Positions 39,801 to 52,060 of a stretch of DNA of 64,000 nt are shown here, piece after piece. Within the stretch, counting starts at the first letter, position 1, and each line of letters opens with the position of its first letter. Below the pieces are notes generated by a model that ran no database searches, was not told where the DNA came from, and saw only the letters and a list, made by a program, of their open reading frames with translations. The translations under genes and the position numbers were made by a program. Source of the stretch: Brachypodius melanocephalos (Eukaryota; Chordata; Aves; Passeriformes; Pycnonotidae); the NCBI GenBank assembly GCA_013398615.1, contig VZSR01000514.1, forward strand, positions 4,183,996 to 4,247,995, written 5' to 3'.

Positions 39801-41383
39801 AGAGTGTTTAAATTCCTGATGCTGTGGAGTACTCACGCTCTAGCGTGGCATTTTGATGCCAGTGCATTTCTTCTTTCCCCAGTCACTGCCATTGCTTTGT
39901 GTGCTCTGCCAGGGAGCAGTTGGCAGGACAAAAAAATGAGCAAATATGCCCAAGCCCCACATAGAGCACCTAGGTAGGGAATTCTGTCCCCTAAATCTCC
40001 CCTAAATCTGTATTCCTGTCAGGTCTAAAAGTAGATGGAATAGTCTTGTGGCTGTTTACCTGTATTACACCTGTAATACTCTGTATTCATTGTTCATTCC
40101 TAAATGCAAACTTGCTGAGCAAGGCATTGACTTCACATAAGTAAATAATTCAAGGAAAATAGACAATTCGAGCAATAATAAGATGCAATAATATTTTTAC
40201 TTCTCTTGGAAGTTTGATTTTTTTGCTTCAGAGTATCTTGTGATGATGATGTCTTTGAGTATTTTGTATAATTCTACTTGCATTATTTTCGTGCACATTG
40301 GCTTTTTTGGAAGTCAGTTATTTATCCCTGAAGTTTATAGAGTGCATTGAATAATCCAGTTTTTAGTGATGATGGGAAATGACATAACCAGGCTGCCGAA
40401 GTGTTGAAACTGGTGAAGTGTTTGTAATGTGATATGCTGAGAAGACCTAAGCAGTAATGCTTGAGGATAGTACAGTGAAGTCATGAAAGAATAAAAGGGA
40501 AAAGCTGAGAATGGCTGGAAGAGTCTGTTATGACCTGATGAATTAAAATGGGGTAACAAGTTGGTGAGAAGTACCAGCTTTGCCTCATGGTAGGCTGAGC
40601 TCAGTGTTTTCACAATGCATAAAATGTCTAATTTGCAATGTGTAGATCTTAGAAAATGTAGCATATGTTTTGTATGCATGTATGAAATGAAGGAGTCTGG
40701 CCCCTGTCCCCCAGGAAATAACTGGTTTTTTCTTGGTGGAGTGGCTAACAGAAAAAGGAAGGTGATAGAAAGAATTTGTCAGGTTTGACTGAAGATAACT
40801 TGTAGTCCAAAGCATGTGAAGATAAAAGCTGATAGAAGTACACAATTGCTATTTTGTTTACTCATTTTGCTTTCATGTTAGAAGATGAATGCAAGAGGAA
40901 GGCCCAGTATTGCTCAGTGGTGGGAAGGCGTCAGAGCAGGGTGGTTGTTTCCGTAGGAGCTCTGAGCACAAGCAGCTGTCAGTTTTGGAAGGGAGGTCCT
41001 GTGTTCCTGTCCTGTGTTCCTGCCCTGGCTCCACAGCTCAGTGGCTGCTCTGGAGTTCAGCTTCCTCAGGGCTGCAAGAGGAATTGTGTGTTGTGGCTGT
41101 TATGCTCTACTCTAAAAATGCAGCAGGTAGTCTGGATTTTCTGAGTTGTAACTTGGTTAGTGTTGAGATTTCCAACTAGGCACTCTTAAAGAAGACTTCC
41201 CTTTGAGATTTTGCTATGTGAAAAATGCATTATATGGTAACAAGATATAATGTAATTCAGTGAAAAAATCTGAAAAGAGCTCAAGAAGCTAAATATTGTG
41301 TTGATTTTTTTAAGTATACAGTATATTCTGGTAGTGCTGAGAAGCCTACCAGTGGTCAATCATGTCTTTTTTCTGTTTTGCAG
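33805..41383. other. Non-coding stretch, no gene recognised
   Basis: AT-rich sequence with scattered short frames. The 35780-35990 block is repeat-free with SOX/LEF-like CTTTGATT and TAATTA-type motifs and could be another conserved element. A 10-bp doubled motif (CAGTATATTA twice) lies near 35358. A GC-richer part near 39390-39540 has open frames on both strands, a sign of chance. A doubled TTGTTTTAATAATG lies near 39155. Confidence 0.5.
40997..41022. repeat. Perfect 13-bp tandem duplication
   Basis: TCCTGTGTTCCTG occurs twice in direct succession. It is a small local duplication. Confidence 0.9.
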
Positions 41384-41429
41384 GTCAACTGTATTACTAA
41401 AGAGGAGGAGAGCTGTGGAAAAACTCAAG
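41384..41429 (+). other. Candidate 46-nt micro-exon
   Basis: A strong acceptor (TCTTTTTTCTGTTTTGCAG) precedes the segment, and AACTCAAG with GTACCT follows as an acceptable donor. Two of the three frames are open. One reads STVLLKRRRAVEKLK (basic), the other VNCITKEEESCGKTQ. The third frame has TAA, which is the frame that would be needed to follow the 25015-25068 exon directly. The two candidates therefore cannot be adjacent coding exons. This one could be an alternative exon, a non-coding transcript exon, or a decoy. No protein family is recognised. Confidence 0.3.
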
Positions 41430-44400
41430 GTACCTAAAACATTTTACTGCCTGAATTCTTACTGTGTTCTAGTGTTACAATATTGAGAGGGAAGAGGAAA
41501 CTGAATCAGTGAACTGCAACTTTTAAAGTGATTTTATTAAAAACCACAAACAAAAGGCCTCGTCACGATAATCTCATTAATGTTGTGCAAAATTCTTTTG
41601 TGGCATGAAGTTTTATCTCATCTTTGGTGCGTGTACAAGAGTCTGAACAAAGCTGCATAACACTTGCTCTAAATATATAATAGAACTGCACAGACATAAG
41701 GGTATTGAGGTGTCCTACAAGTTCCAGCCCCAGTGAGGTGGATATTCCCTCTTTGTACAGTGGGCTACAGGCACCAGCTGATGATAAATATCATCAGAGA
41801 CGGGTGAATGTGGTGCTTGCAGCTTTGACATTCTTCAGGGCAGTTAGCAGATTTGCTAACAGCAGTTAACTGCTCCATGTACACTTCGTAAAGATGCGAA
41901 AGGACTGGCATGAAGATCGCAGAACCTGGGCAGCAGCCTGGATTCTACAATTGGAAATGGGTATTCTTTTATGCATTTTTCAGACGCTTCTGTTAATGTC
42001 TTACAAGTGTATCTGTGGTATAGATAACATATATTGTGTTGTGGTCTTAATTTTTACAATAACAGGCAGCAAACACTCTTACAGTGGAGTATTTTAGGGA
42101 TTTGAGTGCCTAATCTCTTATCTGAAGTATTTTTTGTCTACCGCTCTTCTCTATAGCTCCCCAGGTTGTTAGTAAAATAAGATGGTGTTATAACTTGCAT
42201 TTTCATATCTGTTATGTAACTAAAAAGACTATATTAAAATAATCCTGTTGCTAGCACTTGGATAGGGCTCTTTTGGGGGATTTTTCTTACTTGGAGAAAG
42301 TTTTTCTCCTTTCTTTGCCATAAAGTATTACCTGTGAGGTGCTGCACACGTACCTTGTAGATGGAACATTATGAGGCAGAAGCAAGGAAGAAGTCAAAAT
42401 ATTATCCCTTCATCAAAATGGAAAGACAATGGCTTTTAGTAATAAAAGCTGATTTTATGCTTCTGTGCATTTAAAATTGAGAGGAACTGAGGTGCCTTCT
42501 TCCGCTAAGAGTGCATCAACTTGTTGCTTGTGAGTAAGGATGTAGTGAACTCTGGTCCTTTCTGTCCTGTTGATGCTACATTGTTTGTAGCTGTGTAGGT
42601 TGCTTGTGCCACACATACGAAAGCAGTTTTCTACAGATGGGAGTACAGTTTATATGGAATTAATTTCTCGAATTTCTACTGTTAATATAGCTTTTAGACA
42701 CAAGTTACATCAAGTCTTTGTGATTGGTAGAAAAGAAAATGGGTGTTTTCTTTTAAGAGTGAAAGTTAACGTCTTTAACTTCTTTAAAGAGTGTGAGAAT
42801 TTAAAAGAAAGGGCAGCACAACTTAAAGTCCTGGTAAAAACAAAATATGTTTAGGTCTTGATCTGCTGGTAGTAGTTATGTTTACATTGCTGGTGATACA
42901 AAACTACTCATGTCTGTTGTTTGGAAAGAATTGAAAATATAGGAGAGCAAAACCTGTCTGCTGTCCAAGAGCAAAACCAACAGTGTTGTCACTGATGTGT
43001 TCAAATTTCTTAGTGCTTTCAGTTATGCTTTAAGATCATTCAGATCATTGATTCCACCTTTAGACTGAGGTCTTCTGTGATGCTTGCTTCTGTATTTTAA
43101 ATACAAGATGTTTTCCTGGGATCTTAGGAGACTCCTAGACATGAGGCCCCAGTGTGGTGCATTCCCTGTACTGTTGGACTGGCTTCTTCTGCAGGCTCCC
43201 TGCAGTAAGATGAGAAGCTGGCAAAAAGCATAAAAAGGAATTCATGTGTAGCTGGAAAAAAGATACAGGGGACTCTCAGACATTTTATCTGGCGTCTCCA
43301 GTGCTGAAGAAGAGGTTTCTATCTCTTTGCTCATTTTAGAAAAAGGATTTTACTCTTGACATTTTTTTGCCCCTCACTGTGCAGAACCTGTCAAATCCTT
43401 TTCCTGACACTTTCTCCCCCATCAGTCCCTGAGAAAGACTTCAAAAGAGATTTTTCCCAATTCCAAAAGGAACCAGGCATGGCCTTTCTTACTCACCCTG
43501 CATTTGAAGCATTGATAAGTAACATGTGGCTGGCTCCAAACTGCTGACTTTCCCAGCAATTTAAGAAAACACTGTTAAGAGTATGGTTTTAAAAGAAACT
43601 ACAGAATTGTTCTCCCTTCTTTGCAATTGCTCTTTTGTGTAATGTGTCCCAAGAGGTTTGATTCTTTTCTGTCTGAAGCAGTGAGAATTCACTACTGTCT
43701 TTCTGATTAACACATATTGAAAAGAAATGTCAAAATTTTAAAAACTTTTCCATATGGGAAGGTTTTCTTTATTCATAATCTGCGTCATGCTCTTTAAGTT
43801 GTAACTTTCTTTTTGTTTAATGCCTTTGGATCATCACTCTTTGGAAGTGCCCTAGCAGAAAGAAAAATATTATTTTTAGAACTTGAGACTGAGTAAGAGG
43901 AGCCTGGAATCGAAATCTATTGTCATATATAATTGTTTAAACCTGCTACAGAGTTTGGCAAAGGTACAGACTGAGAGGTCTTTTCCATAAAATGTGGTTG
44001 CGGCTTCAACTTTAAAGACAAGGTATGCCTGAGGACAGCCCTGATCCTTTTAGTAAGAGTTAGAATCTCCTGAAGAGCAAGGCTGAAGATGAAGAAGAAT
44101 GTAACCTGGGGAGTTTTGAGCTTGTTCCATAGCTCCAATCTGATGCACCTCATTATAATGATGGGAGAACATGGTAAACCAATGGCCTTTTTATTTCCTG
44201 CTCTAGCAATCTAAAAGTAAATTGTACAAAAATACAGTAAGATGAAAGAATAACATAAGTCTGTTTTCCAGTCTATCACTGAATTGATTTTTCTTTTAGA
44301 TATAATAATAGAATCCCAAGCCCTTCCTGCAATATGGGTAGTGTAGCTGTTTACCCACAACCATTTAACCTGGTCAAATAAAATTCAGCATTGTGAGGAG

Positions 44401-45569
44401 GGCTCAGATCTTGAAGTATTAAAATGTTCAAAGGACTTGTTGGGGCTATTTCTGAAAACATCTCGCAGAACTCTAAGAGTTTGTAAAGTTGATTTTTTAA
44501 ACGTCTTCTCTCTCTCTGAAGAAGCACATCTCTAAGCTGTAGGTAGCATTACTAATTTAGACTTTTGAAATCCCCTTACATGTATTACTAAGGAAGAGGT
44601 CGAAGTGGGGCAGAGCAGGACAGTTGCCAAAGTATTTTTGCGTGTTACCAGTGTAGAGTTGACTAAAGGTTTTGTCTGTGCCCTACTGAAGTGTCAGCCT
44701 TTAGTGTCCTGCTTTCCAGGATGGCTGCAGCAGCTCTGCTGAAGGTCATGCTCCTAACTAGGCTGCTGTAGTGTTGATGGTTTTGAGCCCCTGGGCTTTC
44801 TAATCCTTGAGAGAGGCTAGATGTGTTTGTGGGACTATTTTAAGCATGCTCTTGAGTGCTTTCCTCCCCACCCTGCCCAGTGCATCTTTCAGCATTCCCT
44901 CTCCATTCTCCAAACAGACCTCAACCCTTCCAGCCCATCAAGGAGGAATTGGGATGAACATTGGCTCAAAATCCCTTTAGGAATGAAGCTTCCCAGGTTT
45001 GAGCAAGGGCAAGTGTTTAAAAAGTGTTTACTGCTGGATGTAGAGTATTTCATGCAAACAGGTAAAGATTGTCCTCTCCATCTTCTGTCAGCTGCCAGCC
45101 CTGATGGAACCATATTTATTCCTCCTAGAAGCCTGGGGTCCTCTGGCTAAATGTAGATTTATTGTCCTCTCTGAGCACCATTGTCAGTGAACTTCCTGAT
45201 TTTGGTCAGTTTTTTAATTGGTGTGCTTTAAGTTGCCCAGATGTGACTCTTCAAACATCAGTGACTGTAGATAATCCTTCCTGCATGAATGATGAAACAG
45301 AATATGTGACACAAATGTATTTCTGCTTTAAATGCCTGTTTCGAGTAAATATTCATAAAAAGAAGTTGTCTTGCAGTCTGATAACAAAGAATTAAACACG
45401 GATTTGGGCTTATGCACAGTTCATACAATTAAGTAATCTGATGCCTTGTTCTCTAGTGAATCAATTATAAAGCTTTTTTATTCCTAGTATGAGAAGTTTC
45501 AATGCATAGAAGTCCGAGTCTTTGATTTAATCTCACTAAATATTTGTAGTTGCAGACAGTAATATTTGT
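41430..45569. other. Non-coding stretch, no gene recognised
   Basis: AT-rich sequence without supported exons. The longest frames (plus 44821-45150, minus 44889-45113) overlap on opposite strands and have no recognisable domain. No interspersed repeat is recognised. Confidence 0.55.
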
Positions 45570-45875
45570 TCATGCTGTATCTGCAATCTGTTTTTTCTTG
45601 TTGGGATTGAAAGGTAACCACATCAATTGTGAAGACGATTTGCATTTGAAGTCCTGCATTTGTTGGGCTTTTCTTTCCTGTTGAGATAAAGAAACTCTCT
45701 GGAACTCAATTCCTGTTTACTTGGCTGTCTCAACCTTGTCCTGTATGGACGTGACAACGGTGTTGTAGCTCCTCCACTTCTCCATATTTCCCTGCTGGTG
45801 GTAGTGCTCGTGCTGAACTGAGCTGTTCGCTGTGACCAGTTCATCAAAGCACTGGAGCTCTGCCCAGATACTCAT
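45570..45875 (-). pseudogene. Coding-like segment with one in-frame stop (unknown parent)
   Basis: Read on the minus strand from an ATG at 45875, this gives 101 codons to a TGA at 45572-45570, broken by a single TAA at codon 53 (45719-45717). The frame has a protein-like texture that chance frames here lack. It is rich in Gln, Glu and Lys, with pieces such as EKWRSYNTVVTSIQDKVE before the stop and FQRVSLSQQERKAQQMQDF after it, then a lysine-rich C-terminus. This suggests a helical, possibly coiled-coil protein. There is no poly(A) after the stop on the sense strand and no evident target-site duplication, so a recent processed copy is not shown. It could be a decayed retrocopy, a decayed exon, or a real last exon ending at the TAA. 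The parent is not recognised. Confidence 0.35.
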
Positions 45876-45934
45876 AACAAATTAAGTAAAATGTGGGATA
45901 TATTTGTGCAAGTTAAATTAATCAAAGAGAATTT

Positions 45935-45954
45935 AAAAAAAAAAAAAAAAAAAA
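45935..45954. repeat. Poly(A) run
   Basis: A 20-base A homopolymer. It lies on the 5' side of the minus-strand coding-like segment, so it is not that segment's poly(A) tail. Confidence 0.85.
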
Positions 45955-48459
45955 GGAGATAGTGTTCAACATTTCTATAGTTGTTGCCTTTCTCCTGAAA
46001 ACACTCCTTGCTTTGTGTGTTGCTTTTAGTAAATATGTGAAAGAGCTGTGTTGGTTGTGTTTTTAATCATTATTTTTAAAACACAATGATTTTCAGCATA
46101 GATTGTTGTTACAAAATAGAACCTGGTTCTCTGTAACCTCAGCACCAAGTGATGATTATATTGTCTGAAAAGAGCCAAACCTAGAGTTTCTCTGGCATAA
46201 ACAGACTAAATTGGAGCACTTGTACTGCTTCTTTCACTGTGATGGAAAGCTGGAGTAGCTTAGAAGTTGAGGATGAGGAAGATTAGTAAGTAAAACAGGA
46301 TAACATCACCCTAGGATACTTCCAGAATTGCTGCTACTTCGATGATCCATGGCGGTAAGGAAGGCTTATCCAAATTCCTGCAACCTTTTAAATGTGAATA
46401 GGGTGCTTGAAGCGAAGATCCCACTTCCTCCTAGGGCATGCTGCTAATCCCCGAGTTTGTACAGAATTTCTGTAGCTATTACTTCTGCTGTGGATTTAGG
46501 AAAAAGACGTTTAGGCTTTCCAAGGCAGCACAGCTTTTGAAGGCTTTATTTCACTTATGTTAAAATACTGAATTGTTGGTGCTGCTTTTTTTTCTTTCCT
46601 TTTGTCTTTTGCTTTTTTTTCCCCCATGAGTGCCTGGAACGTGTTGAAGAGTGTTGGATTGCTCTTTACCGTTTTCCCTTTCAGAGGTCCCTTTCATGGA
46701 AACAGTTTGCTGGCAGCAGATAAGTTTCTGTATCTCATTCCCTGTCAAATTCCTCAGTCCATGTGATAAAGAGTTTCATGGGAGGCAGGAGGAGGAAGAG
46801 GACAGCATTCATGTAAAATCTCTGATAGCAGCAGGGAGCAGAGGAGCTTGGTGGGCATCTCCAGAAGAATTGTAGGGAGTGTATGTTGCCAGGCAGGGGA
46901 GAGAAGCACTGGAGCTCTGGTGTTCACCACACAAAAACCTTTTCCAGTTGATACAAGAAGGCTGTTAAAAGTTAGTGGTGCAGATTGTTTTATCACATCC
47001 TGTTAATTATAAATTAATGAAGAACAGTTCTGCAAAGAGGAGCTGATGTAATTCTTCAGTTGCTTGTGACATGGTGGTCAGATTTTCAGCTCTTTCTGTA
47101 CGATGATGGAATTAAAGCTGGGAATGCTATTCAAAATTGCAGACTGGTGTATTTTAAATGATCAGGCTTATAACTGCAAGAGAACAGATCTACCTTAAAA
47201 TTAAATATTTTTTCCAAAAGGTGAACTTGCTGTATTTTGCTAATATTATAGCTATTAATGGAAGGCTTTAAATGTGTCTCTCTACATCTACCACATTGTA
47301 CTTAATTTTTTAAAATTGCTCCTTGACTTAGGAATAAATCTGTCCCTGATGACTTAAAATTGCTGAATCTTTGTAAAGTATAAAAAACCTAAATGTGACT
47401 AGATGTGTATTAGCTTACCATTGTGTGTTCACTGTGGAGATTGTTGGATTTTACCTGGTTTGGCTTTATTCATCAGCTGAGTAAGTAGAGTGATTGAGGA
47501 ATATGTGTTTTAAAACTGGATTTTTTTCCTAAAGTAGTTATAAACCTTGAAACTCTCCCACTCAATACCAATTTAACTTCAGCAACAGCCTGTGGGTTTG
47601 TGATTTTTCCCCCTTCACTTACTGAGCTTTATTCACAAATTACAACATCCTTAGCAAATGTTGATATTTAGAAAGTCAGGTTTTTGTTTCCCATCTGCTG
47701 AAGCTGGATTTATATAACTTCCTAACAGTTCAGTGGTAGTAACATGAAGGTTTTCTCTGTCTGCTAATGACCAATGACTCTTCATAGAAAATAATCTGTT
47801 AAAAGTGGAAGTAAGTTTAAGACTTGGTTTTGTTGTGTGTCAGGTTAAACTCAGTCGAGTTCTTCGCAGCTGATGCTCCCTGAATTCTGCACCTCCTGCA
47901 GAGCTTAGGCTGCTGACTGAGACTTGCCAACGCTCAGTTCTGCTCGTTATCAGCGTGGAGTGCTAGGAACTGTGATTTGTGTTGTGTCGTCTTAGGCTGA
48001 GGAGAGTCTTGGTTGAAGGACAGTGGGGTAAAAACAATCACTAACAAAGCATGAAAGTCTGACGTCTTTATGCTGCACATTCTGCAACAGTTTTGCAGCG
48101 GTTGACAGTTCCTGCTATTGCCCAGTGTCTACACCTTAGCATAGAGATACAGAGGGATACATGTCAAGAAGTTCAGTTTGAAGCTTCTCTATACCAGTAA
48201 TTGATATAATTCTCTTAATTTAAAATTCAGTTTAATCAGGTTTTTTGGACTAACAGCTACACGAATTGGTGAGTGAAGTGGTGAATGAAATGTGTTTATT
48301 CTCCATGGAAATGGACCATTTATACTTGACATAGGCTGTTACTTTAGATTGAGTTAATTCTTCTAATAAGCTAAAGCAGTCAATCCCTCAAATACTACAA
48401 TTAAACAACAAAACAAACCAGTCTGCATTCTGTTTGCAGTCTTTGTGTTCCTTAATAGG

Positions 48460-48475
48460 AAAAAAAAAAAAAAAA
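48460..48475. repeat. Poly(A) run
   Basis: A 16-base A homopolymer without an attached retroposon body. Confidence 0.8.
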
Positions 48476-49639
48476 GTTTGAAACATGGTAACACACAAGA
48501 CTGCCAATAGTGGTTATACAACGTTGAACGTATCATCTTGATGTTTGGGGCAGCAACCTGCTACCATGAAGGTGTGGAAGGAGGCAATTTTGTGTTTCCA
48601 AAGCCTGTGGATACAAGTCTCAAGCTTGTTGAAGGCAGTGACTCCAGAAAGCATCAGTGTTGCTTTCAGTGTGTCTGGGATAGCAAAGCTGTTCTTTCCT
48701 GGCTCCCAGCAGTATGTTTGTATGATTTGAGTTCAATGGTCTGAGCTGGGGGACTGAGCAGTGCAATTTCCCTGCCAGCCTTCTGCCTTTGCTAGTCATA
48801 AAAATGAGGATGCTTGTTAGAAGGAAGTTAAAGCCTGCATGTAGTAAAGCGGCTTTTTAAAGAATGAATTAGAAGTTGGATAAAATATATACCCATCTAT
48901 TGAAGACTTCGAACTTTTTGTTGTTGCTACTTTTTATTTTTAAGAGGTAAGGAGGGGTTTATAGCAGGGTTTAGGAATCTCTTAGCAACAAGGAACCATC
49001 ATTCAAAAGTTGAAGTTTTTGCTGAAGAAAATAGAAGGGAAAAAAAACTCTCTCACAAATTAAATTTTAAAGTATAATAAGTCTGGCCAAAAGATATTCT
49101 GAGAAACAATTTGCTAAAGATACCAGAGTCGACAATAAATCATTTAAATTGAATCATTTCAAGTACATCAGGAATGAACATCCTGCCAGACAGACTGGAG
49201 AGCTGATATATGACTGAAGTATAGAAGAAATAAATGGTGAAGATAAGGCACAGAAAAAAAGCTAAATGATTTTTATCCAAGTTGACTTTCCTGAGAGATT
49301 TTAGAGCAGAAACTTCACTTTGTAGGTCATATTTTGAGAATTGGTCTCAAATTGAAATATTGGTAAAAAAGATTTTTAGAACATACAAAAAGAAACTAGC
49401 CAGTTGCCAGGAGTAGATACCATTTGCCCAAGAGATCTTACAGTAACCACCAGTGACAACATTGATCTGGAAGCTGTGATCTGTTGCTTAAAATGGCTGT
49501 GAGATCAGAGGCAGGAAGATAGACAAACACAGTTTCAATGTATTAAAAGCATTCCAGGAATAGTCAGGGTGCCACAGACTTGCAGGCCTGTACAGGCAAG
49601 TTGGTCTGTTTCATTAGGAACAAAGACCACAAAATTGGT

Positions 49640-49663
49640 AAATGCGTGGGCAAATACGTGGGC
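49640..49663. repeat. 12-bp tandem duplication
   Basis: AAATGCGTGGGC is followed directly by AAATACGTGGGC, with one difference between copies. Confidence 0.85.
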
Positions 49664-50826
49664 AAAATCTGATGTCAGGAGTTGAGGGAAGTGCTCATGT
49701 GCATTTCAGATAGATGGTCTTTAACCTTAGGGTGGGACATACAGTTATTTAGGTCTCGTTTTCCTCCTCTTCAGCTTGCAGAGTTGAACTTGCTGTTGGT
49801 GTCAAATGCAAAAAACCCCCAATCATTTGCTCTGTAATCGTATAACTTTTTGAAAAATGTCCTTACTTAACAGCCAGGAACAGAATACTATACCACAATG
49901 TAACTTTATGATAAATTAGATGGACCTCAATAAGTAACTGGATTATAGGAAACAGTGGATTGAAATCAACTGTATTGCTTCAAGAACACTAAGTGGCACG
50001 TATGTAATAAAGAATGTGACTGCTGATGTACATTAATTTAGCTGTGAATGTTTGTTTAATTTTGGTCAAGTTCTGACCACAAGATGCAGATGAAGCTTAG
50101 TTTGTGGTAAGTGTGGCATTGTCAGTAAGTAGACTCCCATGAAATCTGCCAAGTCTGAATTTTCTCCTGTCTTTGTATGTGATTGGCACACATCACACTG
50201 AATGTTTGTGACTCTTTTTTACATTGCTGATAACACACACTTCTTGGTAAGATAATACAAAACAAATAAGGTAAAGTGTCATCTTGCATCTTACCAGGCT
50301 TTAATAAAAAAAAATACTGTTTGGACTTAAAGCATCTTCAAGCTTTTTCATGGCTAGGGCCTCTTTAAGGTACTTAATGATGGTGAAATAGCTTTAAAGT
50401 GAAACAGATTGACCAGACCACCTGAAAGGTCCTCTCCAGCATCTGTCAGCTTTATGCCAGTTTTGTACCAAAGAATTGCCAAATGACCAAAGGTTACCAG
50501 AAAGGTCAGGTTACTTCCATGGAAATATTTTCTTTGACCAAATCTCTCCCTTAGGCTTTGGGAATATACACTGTAGATAAATTTATGCTATTCTCTTTCA
50601 AGTGTAAAAGATGAAGTTTGCATCATTGCTATTTTGCACGTTGTGTCATATGGAAGAAAGCATATGTTTGTAGGTGGGTACTGATAAGCTTGTATGATTT
50701 AGAAAAGTATTCAAAAATCCTCTCATCTTCACCATAACTTAGTATTACGTGTTTGTCATGAATCATGCCAATTCAGCCCTGGCTCAGCTGTCATATAAGG
50801 GGGGGAGCTTAAATCAGCTTTTACGA

Positions 50827-50866
50827 AATACATTTCAGTGCAGTACATTCAATACATTTCACTGCA
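50827..50866. repeat. 16-bp direct repeat, period 24
   Basis: AATACATTTCAGTGCA and AATACATTTCACTGCA differ at one position and start 24 bp apart. It is probably a small local duplication. Confidence 0.75.
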
Positions 50867-51939
50867 ATAAACTCTTTATTGCTGTGAATACACCAAGGTA
50901 CTTGTAGTGGGCTGATGGATGCAAAGGGTTTGTTGTTGCCTTTACTTCACTTTCAACATGAACCATTAAAGAATGTCTGGTATAAAGGAGTGCTTTGTTT
51001 ATTTACATGTCAATCTAACATTGAGATGTAGAGGCTCTAGTACCACATTGATGTCGAGAAGTGTGAGTTGTGCAGTGCATTTGCTAACTTTTTGGCTCAT
51101 TTTTCTTTCTTGACTGCAACAGTAAAATACAGAAGACAGTCTTTGAGATGCACATTAGCTTCAGGCACTTACTGAGAATGGGAGAGAAAGCCTTGTCATT
51201 ACTTTAAAAATCATTTATGGAACTTTTAAAACCCTGTGTCCTATTAAACTTGCTTACTTTATAGTAGTCTCCATGGATGAACATTTTTGTAACCAGATAA
51301 ATTTGTATTTTGATTGCAAACCAAATAAAATATGTCTGCTACCTTTTCTCTGTTCCTTCTTCCCTCACTTTTCCTGCTGTTCTATTCCCTACATATTGAG
51401 ATTTTATTCCTTTATATTTTTAAAGGAACTCATCATATCTTTTTACTTAATGATTGTTATGTTGGCAGCTTGGTATTCTGAAACTTTGTTTGTGCCTGGT
51501 GACAGTTTCTCACAGCATATTTTAGTCTACACTCAGACTGTTGCCAGATCTTGGGATGTGCTTGGCACTGTGAGGTTCTCGTTTTATGCTGTGTTGTATC
51601 TCACTGCTGAGAATTAGTCTGTAATATGTGTTATTTACTTGAGCAATGTGAAAAAGACCTCTGGTTGTGAGATGCATAGAAAAGTGTATTACCCATTGTG
51701 CACGTGAATTGCAAGAATTTAATGAGTGGGCTCTTGTTTTTAAATCTGCCACTTGGATTTTTTTTCCACTAGGCTAATAAAATAGTGATCTCTTCTTACA
51801 TGTTTGTTCTGTCTTGCCTGTAGCTTGTCAGTGTTTTAGAGCAGCACGTGCCTTGCATAACTCGAGATCTCTGCAATATCAGTGCCTACATGTGGATTGT
51901 GTGCCTCTGTTAGAACCACTGTAAGTCTATGGCGCAGCC

Positions 51940-52060
51940 AGTGAAGTCTAGATAATTACTCACTTCATGCCAGAGAGAGGTTAATTAGACAGTGAATTCA
52001 AATGGTATGTAATTATCTAAAGTTAGGCAGAAAGAACTGCACTCTAGGACCTAATGGTTT
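51940..52060. promoter_or_regulatory. Inverted-repeat homeodomain/GATA-like block, possible enhancer
   Basis: TAGATAATTAC at 51949-51959 and its exact reverse complement GTAATTATCTA at 52009-52019 flank a TTAATTAG at 51981-51988. Each arm overlaps a GATA core and a TAAT core. Symmetric, repeat-free arrangements of this kind are typical of conserved regulatory elements. The function is inferred from motifs only. Confidence 0.3.

Noticed and set aside
46682..46875. Frame after a good acceptor, with an acidic run
   Set aside because: No consensus donor before the stop and no recognised protein similarity. The acceptor alone is not enough.
48241..48270. 12-nt micro-exon CTACACGAATTG before GTGAGT
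   Set aside because: The donor is good, but the acceptor side lacks a proper pyrimidine tract and a 12-nt exon cannot be supported without transcripts.
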